From Lentisphaerae bacterium RIFOXYA12_64_32 (GTDB lineage: Bacteria > Verrucomicrobiota > Lentisphaeria > Oligosphaerales > YB12-FULL-65-16), in NCBI GenBank assembly GCA_001803235.1, contig MHBL01000068.1:1-43778 (forward strand): a stretch of DNA of 43,778 bases. Direction: 5' to 3'. Below the pieces are notes generated by a model. That model ran no database searches. It was not told the DNA's origin and saw only the letters and a program-made list of their open reading frames with translations. Positions 1 through 8,500 of the stretch are shown here, in pieces. A program made the position numbers and the translations under genes. Position 1 is the stretch's first letter. Every line of letters begins with the position of its first letter.

Positions 1-376
1 CAATGACGTCCGCGCGACCTCAAGTGTGGGCGTTCAACTTGCGCGACACGCGTGCTCACTTCGGTGAGGTCTGGTCACCTGCGCTGGGTTGTCGAACGTC
101 GTTTCTGACTCCACGATGTGAGAGACGAGTGTCGGATGTCGCGAGTCGAGGGGGCTTCCCTGAACACCGACGGTCCCCCCGTCCCCACAGCCTTCCCCCA
201 CCCACACCCACACCCACACACTCTTCTCACACAACCACACAATATTCTGGCCCCCCCCCCGTTCTTCGTGTAGATTACGGCAACCTGAGGCGCGTCATAC
301 GCACCGCCCGGTGCGGCACCTCAAGGCGATGAACCGTAAGCAGCCGAAAGACGGCCTGCAAAAGGAGAGAGCAAAC
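1..376. other. Intergenic leader with C-rich tracts, no gene seen
   Basis: No convincing coding sequence is visible on either strand. The stretch holds a short tandem of the hexamer ACCCAC at about 200-220, followed by a CA-rich segment and a run of ten C at 251-260. Such low-complexity tracts recur upstream of other genes in this window. The promoter of the EF-hand gene at 377 probably lies here, but I cannot identify clear -35 and -10 boxes. Confidence 0.5.
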
Positions 377-943
377 ATGAAGCGGACAGGGATTCTGGCG
401 GGACTGGTGGCACTGGGGCTTGGGGCGATGGTCATGGCGCAAGGCGACGCGCCCGCCGGCGGGCCGCCGGCGGGCGGACCTCCGGGCGGCGGGATGGGCA
501 TGCCTCCCGGCGGCGGCGAGGCGATGAAGGCGCACATGCAGGCCGTGTGGCAGAAGGTCAACAAAGAAGAATGCTTCACGGCTCTGGACAAAGACGGCAA
601 CGGCAGTGTTACGAAGGAAGAGTTCGAGGCGGCCGATCTGGGCGAAATCTTCGGTGGCGGCTTGCGAAAGGCAATGATGGAATCCATGGGCGGCGCTGGC
701 GGCCCCGGCGCGGCTGGCAAGGGCGATTTCTTCCAGAAGATGGACAAGAACGGCGACGGCAAGATCACCGCCGACGAGTACCCGCGCGGCCCTGAAGCCT
801 TTGACAAGATTCTCCAGAAGGCTGACAAGGACGGCGACGGCGCGCTCAGCAAGGAAGAAATGCAGGCGTCTCGCGAGCAGATGCGTGACCGCAAGCCGCG
901 TGGCGAAGGCGGCGGCAAGGCGAAAGAAGGCGCCAAGGAGTAA
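377..943 (+). CDS. Secreted EF-hand calcium-binding protein
   Basis: A 188-residue protein that should be exported and bind calcium. Residues 1-21 form a signal peptide (positively charged MKR, then a hydrophobic stretch ending in VMA before QG). Residues 24-48 are a Gly/Pro-rich linker. Three canonical EF-hand loops follow: DKDGNGSVTKEE at 71-82, DKNGDGKITADE at 123-134 and DKDGDGALSKEE at 150-161, each with acidic residues at positions 1, 3 and 12. The tail is basic and glycine-rich. The ATG at 377 is chosen because AGGAGAG lies just upstream and the signal peptide starts there; an upstream in-frame start at 311 adds 22 residues that fit no signal. It appears to be a single-gene unit. Small secreted EF-hand proteins of this kind are common in Planctomycetes and relatives; their partners are generally unknown, and I infer only calcium binding outside the cytoplasm. 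Confidence 0.85.
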   Translation: MKRTGILAGLVALGLGAMVMAQGDAPAGGPPAGGPPGGGMGMPPGGGEAMKAHMQAVWQKVNKEECFTALDKDGNGSVTKEEFEAADLGEIFGGGLRKAMMESMGGAGGPGAAGKGDFFQKMDKNGDGKITADEYPRGPEAFDKILQKADKDGDGALSKEEMQASREQMRDRKPRGEGGGKAKEGAKE

Positions 944-991
944 TCCTCCTCGCGCCCGTTTAGTTCCGCGCATGGACCGGCACGCCCCAAC

Positions 992-1023
992 CGGACCGGT
1001 CCTGTCACCAGGACTCCGGTCCG
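992..1023 (+). terminator. Hairpin downstream of the EF-hand gene
   Basis: The arms CGGACCGG-TCCTG and CAGGA-CT-CCGGTCCG can pair as a 13-bp stem with a two-base bulge and a TCAC loop, 48 bases after the stop codon. There is no T tract, so if it terminates transcription it is not a classical intrinsic terminator. The rest of the 944-1273 gap also contains a short palindrome, GTCGGCC/GGCCGA, near 1200-1217 and no gene. Confidence 0.4.
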
Positions 1024-1273
1024 TGCGCGGGGCATCCCCCCCCGCTCTTCCGGCTCACCGCCACACCGTAGAAGGTATTCGCCTTGCCCCGTGACCCCAC
1101 GGCAACGCCATGCTGTCTTGCCCCCGCTGCAAGAGCCCGGAACCCGCGTGTAAGGAGGCCACTGCAGCGCTGAACGCTCGATTACTGTTCGCCTGTAGCG
1201 TCGGCCTTGCAGGCCGATCCCCGCCCCTCCTGCAACGGGCGTGAGACGTGGTATTCGCAACCGGAGCCATATC

Positions 1274-3376
1274 ATGGGCAACAGCCTTGTTCTGCGCAGT
1301 GCCGACGGGAGGACACAACTGGCCGTCTCGGTCGGCACGATCGATGCCACGCTCGAACTGGTCCGCATGGGCGGTCAGCGGCGGTCACTGCGCTTCGACC
1401 TGTCCCGGCTTCTGCCGGTTTCGACGACGCGACCCTGGGCGTTCCGCCCGCAGTCGTTCCTGTCGGTATCGGCCACGGAGCGTGACGGCACGCTGAGTCT
1501 GCTCGGGCGCAATACCCGTTTCGAGACGTCCGTGCGCCTGCGGTTCGACGGGCCTGTCCTCAGCCTCGACCTGCACTGGGCCTGCATTGCGCCGGACCCC
1601 GTCGAGAATGCCGCCGTCGCCGTGTGCCTCGACCTGACTGCGGACTCCGCAAACGCACGCGTCACGATGCCGCACATCCTCTACAACGACAACCCGTCCG
1701 CCGATCCGGACCGCGTGGTGCCGCACTTTGGGACCCAGCCCGAAGCCTGCCTGGTCTGCGAGGAGACACGGTTCCCGATCCCCGGCGTGAACGTCGAATG
1801 GCTCGACGGCAACGCGCCGATTTGCGTGTCGCTGCTGACCATTCCCGGCGGGGACAGCGACGCGTGGAGTCTCGGGTGTGTCCGGACGGACGCCGGGCTG
1901 CAGCTGCTGTGCGCCTCAGGTGTACTCGCGCTCAACAACCAGAAGGACACGACCTACGGCGCGCAGTGCCGGCCCATGCCGCTCACCGCCGGCTACCGCC
2001 GCCTGGCCAACGGCGATGTGCTCGTGAAACGCATCGCGCTCGAACTCGCTGAACCCGCGGCCATTGGCCAGGGCTTTCGCAATTTGGTCACGCTCGGCTA
2101 CGAGGCTCTGCAACCGCACACCACGCCGTGCCTGCCGCTCGAGCGCGTCATCGAACTCAAGACCCACGCGCTCTGGAACCGGTGGCACGAGGATGCGCAT
2201 GGCTGCGGGTTCATCTGCGTGCTGCCGGGGAGCATCTACAAGAGCCCGCCATACTACCTGTTCGGCTGGACCGGGCAGAGCCTGAAGCTCGCCTGGTGCG
2301 GCGCGAAGATGGGCTTCTCAGAGAATCGGCCGGACTGGGTGGACCGCGGGCGGCGCGTCGTGGACTTCTACGTCACCGGCAGTCGGGCGCCAGCCGAGGG
2401 GCTACGCTACAATTACTACTATGTCGAGCGCCAAGCCTGGCAGGGCGAACACGACGGCAGCATCTCAAGCCGCGCCTTTGGCGAGACACTCAACGACCTC
2501 GGCAAACTTGTCGAACTGTTTCGCGCCAACGGCGCCGAAGCGCCCGAAAGCTGGACCGCAGCCCTGCGCGCCGCCGCAGCGTTCCTCCTCAAGCGGTCGG
2601 CACAACTGCCGACCGGAATTCTGCCCGTGTTTTGGCGCCCCGACGGCACGCCCGCATCGGACTTCTCCGCCGCGGCAGGGGTGCCCTGCATTCTCGGTAT
2701 TCTCGCCGTCGCGCGGGTCTGCCACGACGAACGCTGTCTCGACGGCGCCAAAGCGCTGATGGAGGCCTACTGGCGCATGTCCGGCGACACGTTCGAGCGT
2801 CCGTTCGCACGCTCGACGCTCGACGCTCGATGTGAGGACAAGGAAGCCGGCATCTACTTCTTCCTTGCGGCACGCGAACTCTGGGAATTGACCGGCGAAC
2901 CGCGCTACCGCGCCTGGGCCGAGCTGGCCGCAGACTGGATCCTCACCTACGTCTACTTCTGGGACACCGGCTTCCGCCCCGGCACGATCTGCTCCGAGCA
3001 GGGCTTTGTCACCACGGGCTGGCCGGGCGTGAGCGTCCAGAACCATCACCTGGACGTGTTCTTCCCCGCCTACGAGCTTTGCGACTTTGGCCGCAAGACC
3101 GGCAATGCCATGTACCAGCGGCTCGGCCGCATGATCTTCGACGCGTGGAGTCACGGCATCTGCCGCACCCCCGGCGACTGGGAACACGCAGTCCCCGGCG
3201 AACAGGGCGAGCAGTTCTTCCAGACCAACTATTTCCAGGGCCCGTTCGACCCGTCGTTCTGGCGCGGCGGCTACAACCGCTGGAACCCGAGCTGGATCGT
3301 CGGCCTGGTCCTGGAAGCGGCGCTGCGGTTCATGGACGAGGATCAGCGTGGCGCGGGACCTCCGGGACCGCAGTAG
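1274..3376 (+). CDS. Putative six-hairpin glycosidase-like protein
   Basis: A 700-residue protein with no signal peptide, so probably cytoplasmic. The first 270 or so residues read as an all-beta region. From about residue 293 the sequence becomes helical and tryptophan/aromatic-rich, with segments such as LYNYYYVERQAW-like aromatic runs, YFFLAARELWELTGEPRY and NHHLDVFFPAYELC. This alternation is typical of (alpha/alpha)6 barrels of the six-hairpin glycosidase superfamily, and a beta-sandwich followed by such a barrel is a common glycoside hydrolase layout. I cannot name a GH family or catalytic acids. The ATG at 1274 has GGAG at 1263-1266; a GTG at 1241 in the same frame is possible. The last nine codons and the TAG lie inside a dispersed repeat (see 3347-3496). 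Neighbouring sugar dehydrogenases support a carbohydrate role, which remains inference. Confidence 0.6.
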   Translation: MGNSLVLRSADGRTQLAVSVGTIDATLELVRMGGQRRSLRFDLSRLLPVSTTRPWAFRPQSFLSVSATERDGTLSLLGRNTRFETSVRLRFDGPVLSLDLHWACIAPDPVENAAVAVCLDLTADSANARVTMPHILYNDNPSADPDRVVPHFGTQPEACLVCEETRFPIPGVNVEWLDGNAPICVSLLTIPGGDSDAWSLGCVRTDAGLQLLCASGVLALNNQKDTTYGAQCRPMPLTAGYRRLANGDVLVKRIALELAEPAAIGQGFRNLVTLGYEALQPHTTPCLPLERVIELKTHALWNRWHEDAHGCGFICVLPGSIYKSPPYYLFGWTGQSLKLAWCGAKMGFSENRPDWVDRGRRVVDFYVTGSRAPAEGLRYNYYYVERQAWQGEHDGSISSRAFGETLNDLGKLVELFRANGAEAPESWTAALRAAAAFLLKRSAQLPTGILPVFWRPDGTPASDFSAAAGVPCILGILAVARVCHDERCLDGAKALMEAYWRMSGDTFERPFARSTLDARCEDKEAGIYFFLAARELWELTGEPRYRAWAELAADWILTYVYFWDTGFRPGTICSEQGFVTTGWPGVSVQNHHLDVFFPAYELCDFGRKTGNAMYQRLGRMIFDAWSHGICRTPGDWEHAVPGEQGEQFFQTNYFQGPFDPSFWRGGYNRWNPSWIVGLVLEAALRFMDEDQRGAGPPGPQ

Positions 3377-3496
3377 GGTGCCGCCGGTTCGTCCCGAACC
3401 GAGGCTCTCGGCCGGGGATCCGTCGTCGCACCAGCAGCTTCGCCGGACAGAGCCGGCCCGAGTCCCCCGCTTCGGCCCGAGACGGGCCGAGCCACT
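3347..3496 (+). repeat. Dispersed palindromic repeat, copy A (long form)
   Basis: First of six copies of an element that begins (C)AGTGGCGCGGGACC and ends GGCCGAGCCACT, so the outermost bases are inverted complements. Inside are several short stem-loops, for example GGGACCTCCGGGACC. This copy is about 150 bp and overlaps the 3' end of the upstream gene: it encodes RGAGPPGPQ and the stop. Other copies are at 5804, 18106, 21992, 38593 and 40541. Confidence 0.85.
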
Positions 3497-3509
3497 CCCG
3501 CCCGACACC

Positions 3510-4400
3510 CTACCCGCCCGCCCGAGACGCGGCCCGGAACGCGGTTGGCGTCTGCCCGGTGCGTTTGCGGAACAACCGCGAGAAGTAGGCGAGGTTGTCG
3601 AACCCGAGTCGCCCGGCTACCTCGGATACGCTCTGTGTGGTGTCGACCAGCAAGCCTTTGGCGCGCTCAATGCGCAGTGCGTTCACGTACCCGAGCGGCG
3701 TGATGCCGTGCCGCTGCTTGAACACGCGGCACAGATGCCCGTAGCTGAACCCGAACCCTTTGAGCACGGCCCGGATCGACGGGGCATTGCCCAGCGGACG
3801 GTCCGCGAGCTCCTCCAGGCGCCGGCGCACACGCTCGGCGACGGGATCGTCCCCCGTGGCGGCAACCCCGGGTCGGTCCGGGTCGAGCAACTCGACCAGC
3901 AGTTCCAGCAGTAACGCGCGGCAAAGCAGTTGCCTGTGCAAGCCGCCCTCGCGCCAGCGGTCCCGCAGTCGCTCGTAGAGGTCAAAGACTCGCGTGGTAC
4001 GCTGGATGGGCCCGGAGAGCACCTGCCGCGGGACCCACGTCGGCGCCCAACGCATGCACTCCACCCTGGGCTGCGCCGGAGCGAACGTCATCACTGGCGC
4101 CTCCGGATGCGGCGCCAACCAGTCCCAATCGAAATGCACCCAACGCCGGACCCCGCCCGCCGACGTCAGCAAGCGCGACTGGTGCAACCGCCCGGGCGGA
4201 ACGATGACATAGGAATTCGGTCCGAGCCGAAAGCGCTCCCCCTCGATCTCAATCAGGAACTCACCCTCGCTCACCAACACCAGTTCGTGATCGTAGATGA
4301 CGCGCAGCGGTTCAACCCACGCGCCGCTTGACAGAGCACAGTTGACGATGTGCGGCAGCGGTGCCACGCGCGACAGCCAGTTCTCATTCAGCGGTGCCAT
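3510..4400 (-). CDS. AraC-family transcriptional regulator
   Basis: A 296-residue regulator. Residues about 30-100 form the cupin-like sensor domain (GEFLIEIEGERFRLGPNSY, then VPPGRLHQ), which in this family usually binds a sugar or related small molecule. Residues about 190-290 are the double helix-turn-helix DNA-binding domain: first helix pair around GFSYGHLCRVFKQRHG (216-232) and second around VSEVAGRLGFDNLAYFSRLF (258-277), with the diagnostic GFDNLAYFSRLFRK and GQTP signatures intact. Its start lies 29 bases after the stop of the phosphofructokinase gene on the same strand, so the two may be co-transcribed. It converges with the putative glycosidase-like gene. The ligand cannot be read from the sequence; control of the nearby sugar genes is a guess from position. 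Start codon ATG at 4400 lacks a strong Shine-Dalgarno. Confidence 0.93.
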   Translation of the reverse strand: MAPLNENWLSRVAPLPHIVNCALSSGAWVEPLRVIYDHELVLVSEGEFLIEIEGERFRLGPNSYVIVPPGRLHQSRLLTSAGGVRRWVHFDWDWLAPHPEAPVMTFAPAQPRVECMRWAPTWVPRQVLSGPIQRTTRVFDLYERLRDRWREGGLHRQLLCRALLLELLVELLDPDRPGVAATGDDPVAERVRRRLEELADRPLGNAPSIRAVLKGFGFSYGHLCRVFKQRHGITPLGYVNALRIERAKGLLVDTTQSVSEVAGRLGFDNLAYFSRLFRKRTGQTPTAFRAASRAGG

Positions 4401-4429
4401 GTGCGATACCCCGGCCGCAACTCACCCGT

Positions 4430-5626
4430 TCAGCCGTGATTCGGCCACCGGTCGCCCAGGCACGTCCCGACCAGACGCGCGCTCTCGATCAACGAGTGGT
4501 CGGGCGGGATCACCTTCAGGTTGCCGGCCACGCGCTCGATCGGGACCGGCTCGCAAACGCCGCCACGGTACGCCACCATGACGTTGGAGACGCCTTTCAC
4601 CAGCAACTGCGCGGCCCGGGTCCCCAACTGCGTACACAGCAGGCGGTCGAACGCAGATGGCACCCCGCCCCTCTGAACGTGCCCCAGCGAGGTCACGCGT
4701 GCCTCCGTGCCGGTCAGTTCCTGGAGACGGCGCGCAATCAGGCTGGCTTTGGGTTCCTGGACAACGTGATACGCCTGCACTTCATCCCGCACGCGCCGAA
4801 CCACCAGCGGCATTTCATCCCGCGTCTCGTCGTGCCACGGCGCGTCCTCGGGGTCAGACCGCTTCCGACCCGCCTTGCGGCTCTTCTTTCGGCTCGCCTC
4901 CGCATCGTGTTTGGACACGGCGCCTTCGGCGACCGCGATGATCGAAAAACGCTTGCCGCTGCGCCGCCGGTCGAGCAGGTAGTGCGCCACTACACTCAAG
5001 TCATAGGGCAACTCGGGGATGAGAATCACGTCCGCACCGCTGGCGATCCCAGCCCCGAGCGCCAGCCAGCCCGCGCGGTGCCCCATCACTTCGCAGACGA
5101 TGATCCGGTGGTGGCTTGTCGCCGTGGTGTGCAACCGGTCGATGGCCTCGGTGGCTATGCACATCGCCGTGTCGAACCCGAACGATGTGTCCGTCTCGGC
5201 CACGTCGTTGTCGATGGTCTTGGGCAGGGTCAAGACCTTCAACCCCTGCTTCGCGAGCCGAAGCGCGTTCCGCTGTGTCCCGCCACCGCCCAGACAGACC
5301 AGGCAGTCGATCTCGAGCCGCCGCGCATTCTGCACCGCCGTAGCCGTCATGTCCATGGTCTTGCCGCCCATGAGCATTTTGTGCGGCTTGTCGCGGCTCG
5401 TTCCCAAGATCGTCCCGCCGCGCGTGAGGATGCCGCTGACCGTCGCGTCGTCCAGGTGGACGGTACGGTTCTCCACCAACCCGCGGAAACCATCCTGAAT
5501 GCCGACAACTTTGATCCCCTCGCCCATCGCCGCCTTGGTGATGGCGCGAATGGCAGCATTCAGGCCCGGGCAGTCGCCCCCGGATGTCAACAGACCAACG
5601 CAACGGGTCTTGCTTCGTGGCGACAT
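4430..5626 (-). CDS. pfkA: 6-phosphofructokinase (PfkA family)
   Basis: A 398-residue cytoplasmic enzyme that phosphorylates fructose 6-phosphate to fructose 1,6-bisphosphate in glycolysis. Motifs: nucleotide/phosphate loop TSGGDCPGLNAAIR (14-27), GGGGT (113-117), catalytic PKTIDND (135-141, base Asp equivalent to E. coli D127) and MGHRAGWLAL (181-190). In the GGDG motif of ATP-type enzymes the Asp equivalent to E. coli D103 is replaced by Gly, while the next position is Gly as in ATP users; the Lys of PKTIDND is the residue typical of PPi-dependent and group III enzymes. Donor specificity (ATP or PPi) is therefore uncertain. A Lys/Arg-rich insertion lies around residues 228-260. The ATG at 5626 is favoured over the upstream start at 5668 because GGAG sits eight bases before it. 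The AraC gene follows closely. Confidence 0.9.
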   Translation of the reverse strand: MSPRSKTRCVGLLTSGGDCPGLNAAIRAITKAAMGEGIKVVGIQDGFRGLVENRTVHLDDATVSGILTRGGTILGTSRDKPHKMLMGGKTMDMTATAVQNARRLEIDCLVCLGGGGTQRNALRLAKQGLKVLTLPKTIDNDVAETDTSFGFDTAMCIATEAIDRLHTTATSHHRIIVCEVMGHRAGWLALGAGIASGADVILIPELPYDLSVVAHYLLDRRRSGKRFSIIAVAEGAVSKHDAEASRKKSRKAGRKRSDPEDAPWHDETRDEMPLVVRRVRDEVQAYHVVQEPKASLIARRLQELTGTEARVTSLGHVQRGGVPSAFDRLLCTQLGTRAAQLLVKGVSNVMVAYRGGVCEPVPIERVAGNLKVIPPDHSLIESARLVGTCLGDRWPNHG

Positions 5627-5803
5627 GTGGCTCACTCCTGGCTGTTCCAACCGTGACCGGGGTCGCATACCCCGCTTGTCTCCCCTCGTCCGCCGGACGC
5701 CTCGCCCCGGGGCGCTCCGCTGCGTTACCGTATCCGCCCCGGCCCCCCACCCGCATCAGTACTATAGCCGGAACCGGCCAACCCGGCGAACGCAGTCCGC
5801 GCG

Positions 5804-5952
5804 CAGTGGCTCGGCGCGTCTCGCGCCGAAGCGGGGGACTCGGGCCGGCTGTGTCCGGCGAAGCTGCCTGGGCGAAGACGGATCCCCGGCCGAGACCCTC
5901 GGTCCGGGACGGACCCGAGCACTCTGCCGCGGTCCCGGAGGTCCCGCGCCAC
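5804..5952 (-). repeat. Dispersed palindromic repeat, copy B (long form)
   Basis: A roughly 150-bp copy in inverted orientation relative to copy A, running from CAGTGGCTCGGCGCG to GGTCCCGCGCCAC. It sits between the divergent phosphofructokinase and dehydrogenase genes, so it is not only a downstream element. It shares the internal block around GGATCCG and TTCGCCGGACA with copies A and F. Confidence 0.85.
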
Positions 5953-6009
5953 CGCCGCTCCGCAGACCGCCATGGTACTTCGGCTGAAATCCAGTAAATA
6001 TGTTACTTT

Positions 6010-6028
6010 TGTGCAAATACTGTGCAAA
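6010..6028 (+). promoter_or_regulatory. Possible operator: direct repeat TGTGCAAA
   Basis: TGTGCAAA occurs at 6010-6017 and again at 6021-6028, that is 11 bases apart, about one helical turn, in a locally AT-rich stretch (about 5985-6080) that stands out from the GC-rich surroundings. It is about 120 bases upstream of the dehydrogenase start at 6147. TAATAT at 6071-6076 could be a -10 box but the nearest TTG-containing -35 candidate gives poor spacing. Direct repeats in register are the usual layout of AraC-type binding sites, and an AraC gene is nearby, but the link is speculative. Confidence 0.3.
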
Positions 6029-6146
6029 ACCAGCCATTTCGAACTTGCCCACCATGTTGTATTTTCGTTGTAATATCCGGTGAACACTCAACGCATGAGG
6101 GCACGCGTGACAGTTTCTGGGCCCACGAAACGGAAAGGTGATAAAC

Positions 6147-7127
6147 GTGAAAACCAAAGCCATCGTCTTCCGTGCGGCAAACACCCCGACGTTGGAGGAA
6201 CTCGACATCCCGGCGCTCGCACCGGACGAGGTGCGCGTCCGGGTCCAGTTCTCCGGGGTCAGCATTGGCACCGAGTCGTCCATCTTCTCGGGGGTGCGCA
6301 CGCACAACGGCACGTTCCCGCTAGTGGGCGGCTACATGGCGTCCGGGGTGATCGATGAGTTGGGACCGGAGGTCAAGGGCCTGAACGCCGGCGACCGAGT
6401 GGTTGCCTGCGGTGTGCGCCTCGCCGGCGGCGTGACCAGCGTCTGGGGCGGACACTCCTCGATGCAGGTGGTCAAGGCACGCGGCGTGACGCGCATTCCG
6501 GACGGTGCGGAGATGGCGCACGCGGCCATGTACGTGATGCCGGGCGTGGGGCTGAATGCGGCCAACATGGCCGAGGTGAAGATGACCGACACGGTCCTCA
6601 TCCAGGGCCAGGGCCTGATCGGGCAGCTCTGCGGGCAGTGGTGCCGGAACCGCGGCGCCAAGGTCATTGCCATCGAGCCCGACCCGCGCCGGGCCGGGCT
6701 GTCACGGAAATACGTCACCGCGAACGTCATCGATCCCACGACCGAGAACGTTGAGGCGCGCGTCGCGGAACTGACCGGCGGCAAGGGCCCCACCGTGGTC
6801 GTCGAAGCCACGGCGTCCGCGAAGTTCATCGACAACGCCACGCGCTTCCTGCGCCCAGGCGGGAGGATGGTCTTCCTCTCCTGGTACCCCGGTCACATCT
6901 CGATCGACTTCGCGCACTTCCATAACAACCAGATCACGGCGTTCTTCCCCACCGGCAGCGGCGGCGACGCGGCGACCCAGGCGACCCTCTGGGCACTGGC
7001 CAACGGTACGATCCGGATGGACGGCAACATCACCGACACGGTTCCGTACACCGACGCCTGCCGCGGCTACGAGCGGCTCATCGCCGGCGACCGCTCCGTC
7101 ATGGGCATGGTTATCGACTGGAGATAG
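6147..7127 (+). CDS. Medium-chain dehydrogenase/reductase lacking the catalytic Cys
   Basis: A 326-residue protein of the zinc-type alcohol dehydrogenase (MDR) superfamily. The N-terminal GroES-like domain is followed by a Rossmann domain with GQGLIG and an acidic residue after the second strand (VIAIEPDPRR), indicating NAD preference. At the position where active zinc MDR enzymes have Cys (as in GFCGSD), this protein has GVSIGTE (38-44), the pattern seen in the BchC-like/zinc-independent MDR group, and no structural-zinc four-Cys lobe is present. The GTG at 6147 is selected because GGAAAGG ends eight bases before it and the homologous MKTKAIVF start fits. The next gene, 345 bases downstream, is a second MDR enzyme. 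The substrate is unknown; a sugar or polyol is plausible from context. Confidence 0.8.
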   Translation: MKTKAIVFRAANTPTLEELDIPALAPDEVRVRVQFSGVSIGTESSIFSGVRTHNGTFPLVGGYMASGVIDELGPEVKGLNAGDRVVACGVRLAGGVTSVWGGHSSMQVVKARGVTRIPDGAEMAHAAMYVMPGVGLNAANMAEVKMTDTVLIQGQGLIGQLCGQWCRNRGAKVIAIEPDPRRAGLSRKYVTANVIDPTTENVEARVAELTGGKGPTVVVEATASAKFIDNATRFLRPGGRMVFLSWYPGHISIDFAHFHNNQITAFFPTGSGGDAATQATLWALANGTIRMDGNITDTVPYTDACRGYERLIAGDRSVMGMVIDWR

Positions 7128-7206
7128 GAGAGGCTGTAGGGGGTTAGGCTGTAGGCTGTTAGCGCCCTTAGGCGCCACGCTTCGACCAACATGTTTGTCG
7201 TAATGC

Positions 7207-7448
7207 GTGTCGGGTGTCGGGTGTCGTGGGTCACTGAGTCACCAAGTCACTGAGTCACTGAGTCACCGCAACGGCGGCGCACCGCGCCACTTTTCCCGCG
7301 CGCAAGTCGCGGGAGAAGCGTAGTGCCTTGATCCTGAAGAACGGTTACGAAAAACAACATGTGTGAGGCGTCGTGCTCGACGAAAACAGGGATACCGGTT
7401 TGGCTGACCCGCCCCCCCCCTCGACACCCGACACCCGACACCCGACAC
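7207..7448. repeat. Inverted heptamer arrays flanking a 195-bp spacer
   Basis: GTGTCGG-type heptamers at 7207-7226 are followed by an octamer tandem of AGTCACTG type at about 7228-7268. The reverse complement of the heptamer array occurs at 7422-7448 as GACACCC repeats; 20 bases of the left array match the right one perfectly in inverted orientation. The right array ends 23 bases before the start of the dehydrogenase at 7472. No gene is seen between the arms. Confidence 0.7.
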
Positions 7449-7471
7449 TATAGACGGAGGTCTTGACTCGC

Positions 7472-8482
7472 ATGAAAGCATTGCTGACGAACAACAAGGG
7501 CCGGTTGTGGCTGGCGGACGTGACCGTGCCGGCGATCGGCGACTACGAGTGCCTCGTGAAGATGGAGGCGTGCCTGTTCTGTCACACCACAGACCAGCAC
7601 ATTGTCGACGGCACGTTCGTGTGCGGGTTCCAGGACCCGAGCATTCTCGGGCACGAGAGCGTCGGAATCGTGGAGAAGACCGGCGCTAAGGTCCGGCACC
7701 TCAAGCCAGGCGACCGCGTGCTGCGCGTCTACTCCGTCTACCCGGGCCAGAAGCACGACGACTGCGGCTCAGCCTGGGGCGGGTTCGCGGAGTACGGCAA
7801 GGTCACCGACTGGCAGGCGATGCTCGACGACGGCAAGCTCGAAGGCGGCAAGGTCCCGATGCCCTACATGCAGAAAGTCCCGGCGGACATCCCGTTCGAA
7901 AAGTCACTGCTGATGATCCCGATGAAAGAGATCTACTCCGCCTCGCGCAAGGTGGGTGAGATCAAGGGCCGCAGCTTCCTCGTCGCCGGCGCGGGCGTGA
8001 CCGGCTGCATGTTCGGCATGTTCCTGAAGGCCGACGGTGCCGCCCGAGTGACGCTGGCCGCGCGCCGCCGCGACCCACTCGAGTTCGCACTCCGACACAA
8101 GGTCGCCGACGACACACTCCTGCTCGACGGCACAAGCCAGCCGGCAACGTACGACACGCTGATCGATACGACCGGATCCATGGAGACGATGCGGAAACTT
8201 GCGGACTCCGCACTGAAGCCCGCCGGCCAGGTGTGCAGCTACGCGGTCTACGACGGCATGAGTAAGCCCGGCTTCTTCGACGGGCTCGCGGCGCAGCACA
8301 AGTTCCAGCGCATCGACCCGGCGGAAGCCACCGCGCACGACGCCGTCTGCGAGCGGCTGCGCAACGGCAGCATTGACGCGAGTCCGTTCCTGACCGCACG
8401 GTTCGGAATCAACGACTGGGAGAAAGCCTGGGCCAGCGTCCGCAACCGCACCAGCCTGAAAACGGCCATCATGTTCGGGTGA
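7472..8482 (+). CDS. Zinc-type medium-chain dehydrogenase
   Basis: A 336-residue NAD(P)-dependent MDR enzyme. The catalytic zinc ligands look present: Cys37 in CLFCHTTD and His61-Glu62 in LGHES, the usual Cys/GHE pair. The four-Cys structural-zinc lobe of classical alcohol dehydrogenases is absent. The Rossmann motif reads VAGAGVTG. The ATG at 7472 is preceded by GGAGG at 7456-7460; a TTG at 7463 in the same frame is too close to that ribosome site. It stands in the same orientation as the MDR gene upstream, separated by a repeat-filled gap, so the two may be separately transcribed. Oxidation of a sugar, sugar acid or polyol is likely by family; the substrate cannot be deduced. Confidence 0.85.
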   Translation: MKALLTNNKGRLWLADVTVPAIGDYECLVKMEACLFCHTTDQHIVDGTFVCGFQDPSILGHESVGIVEKTGAKVRHLKPGDRVLRVYSVYPGQKHDDCGSAWGGFAEYGKVTDWQAMLDDGKLEGGKVPMPYMQKVPADIPFEKSLLMIPMKEIYSASRKVGEIKGRSFLVAGAGVTGCMFGMFLKADGAARVTLAARRRDPLEFALRHKVADDTLLLDGTSQPATYDTLIDTTGSMETMRKLADSALKPAGQVCSYAVYDGMSKPGFFDGLAAQHKFQRIDPAEATAHDAVCERLRNGSIDASPFLTARFGINDWEKAWASVRNRTSLKTAIMFG

Positions 8483-8500
8483 GGGTCAGTCCGAATGCCC

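Noticed and set aside
7228..7268. Possible CRISPR-like array of AGTCACTG units
   Set aside because: Units are 8 bases in direct tandem with no unique spacers and no cas gene; a simple tandem repeat.
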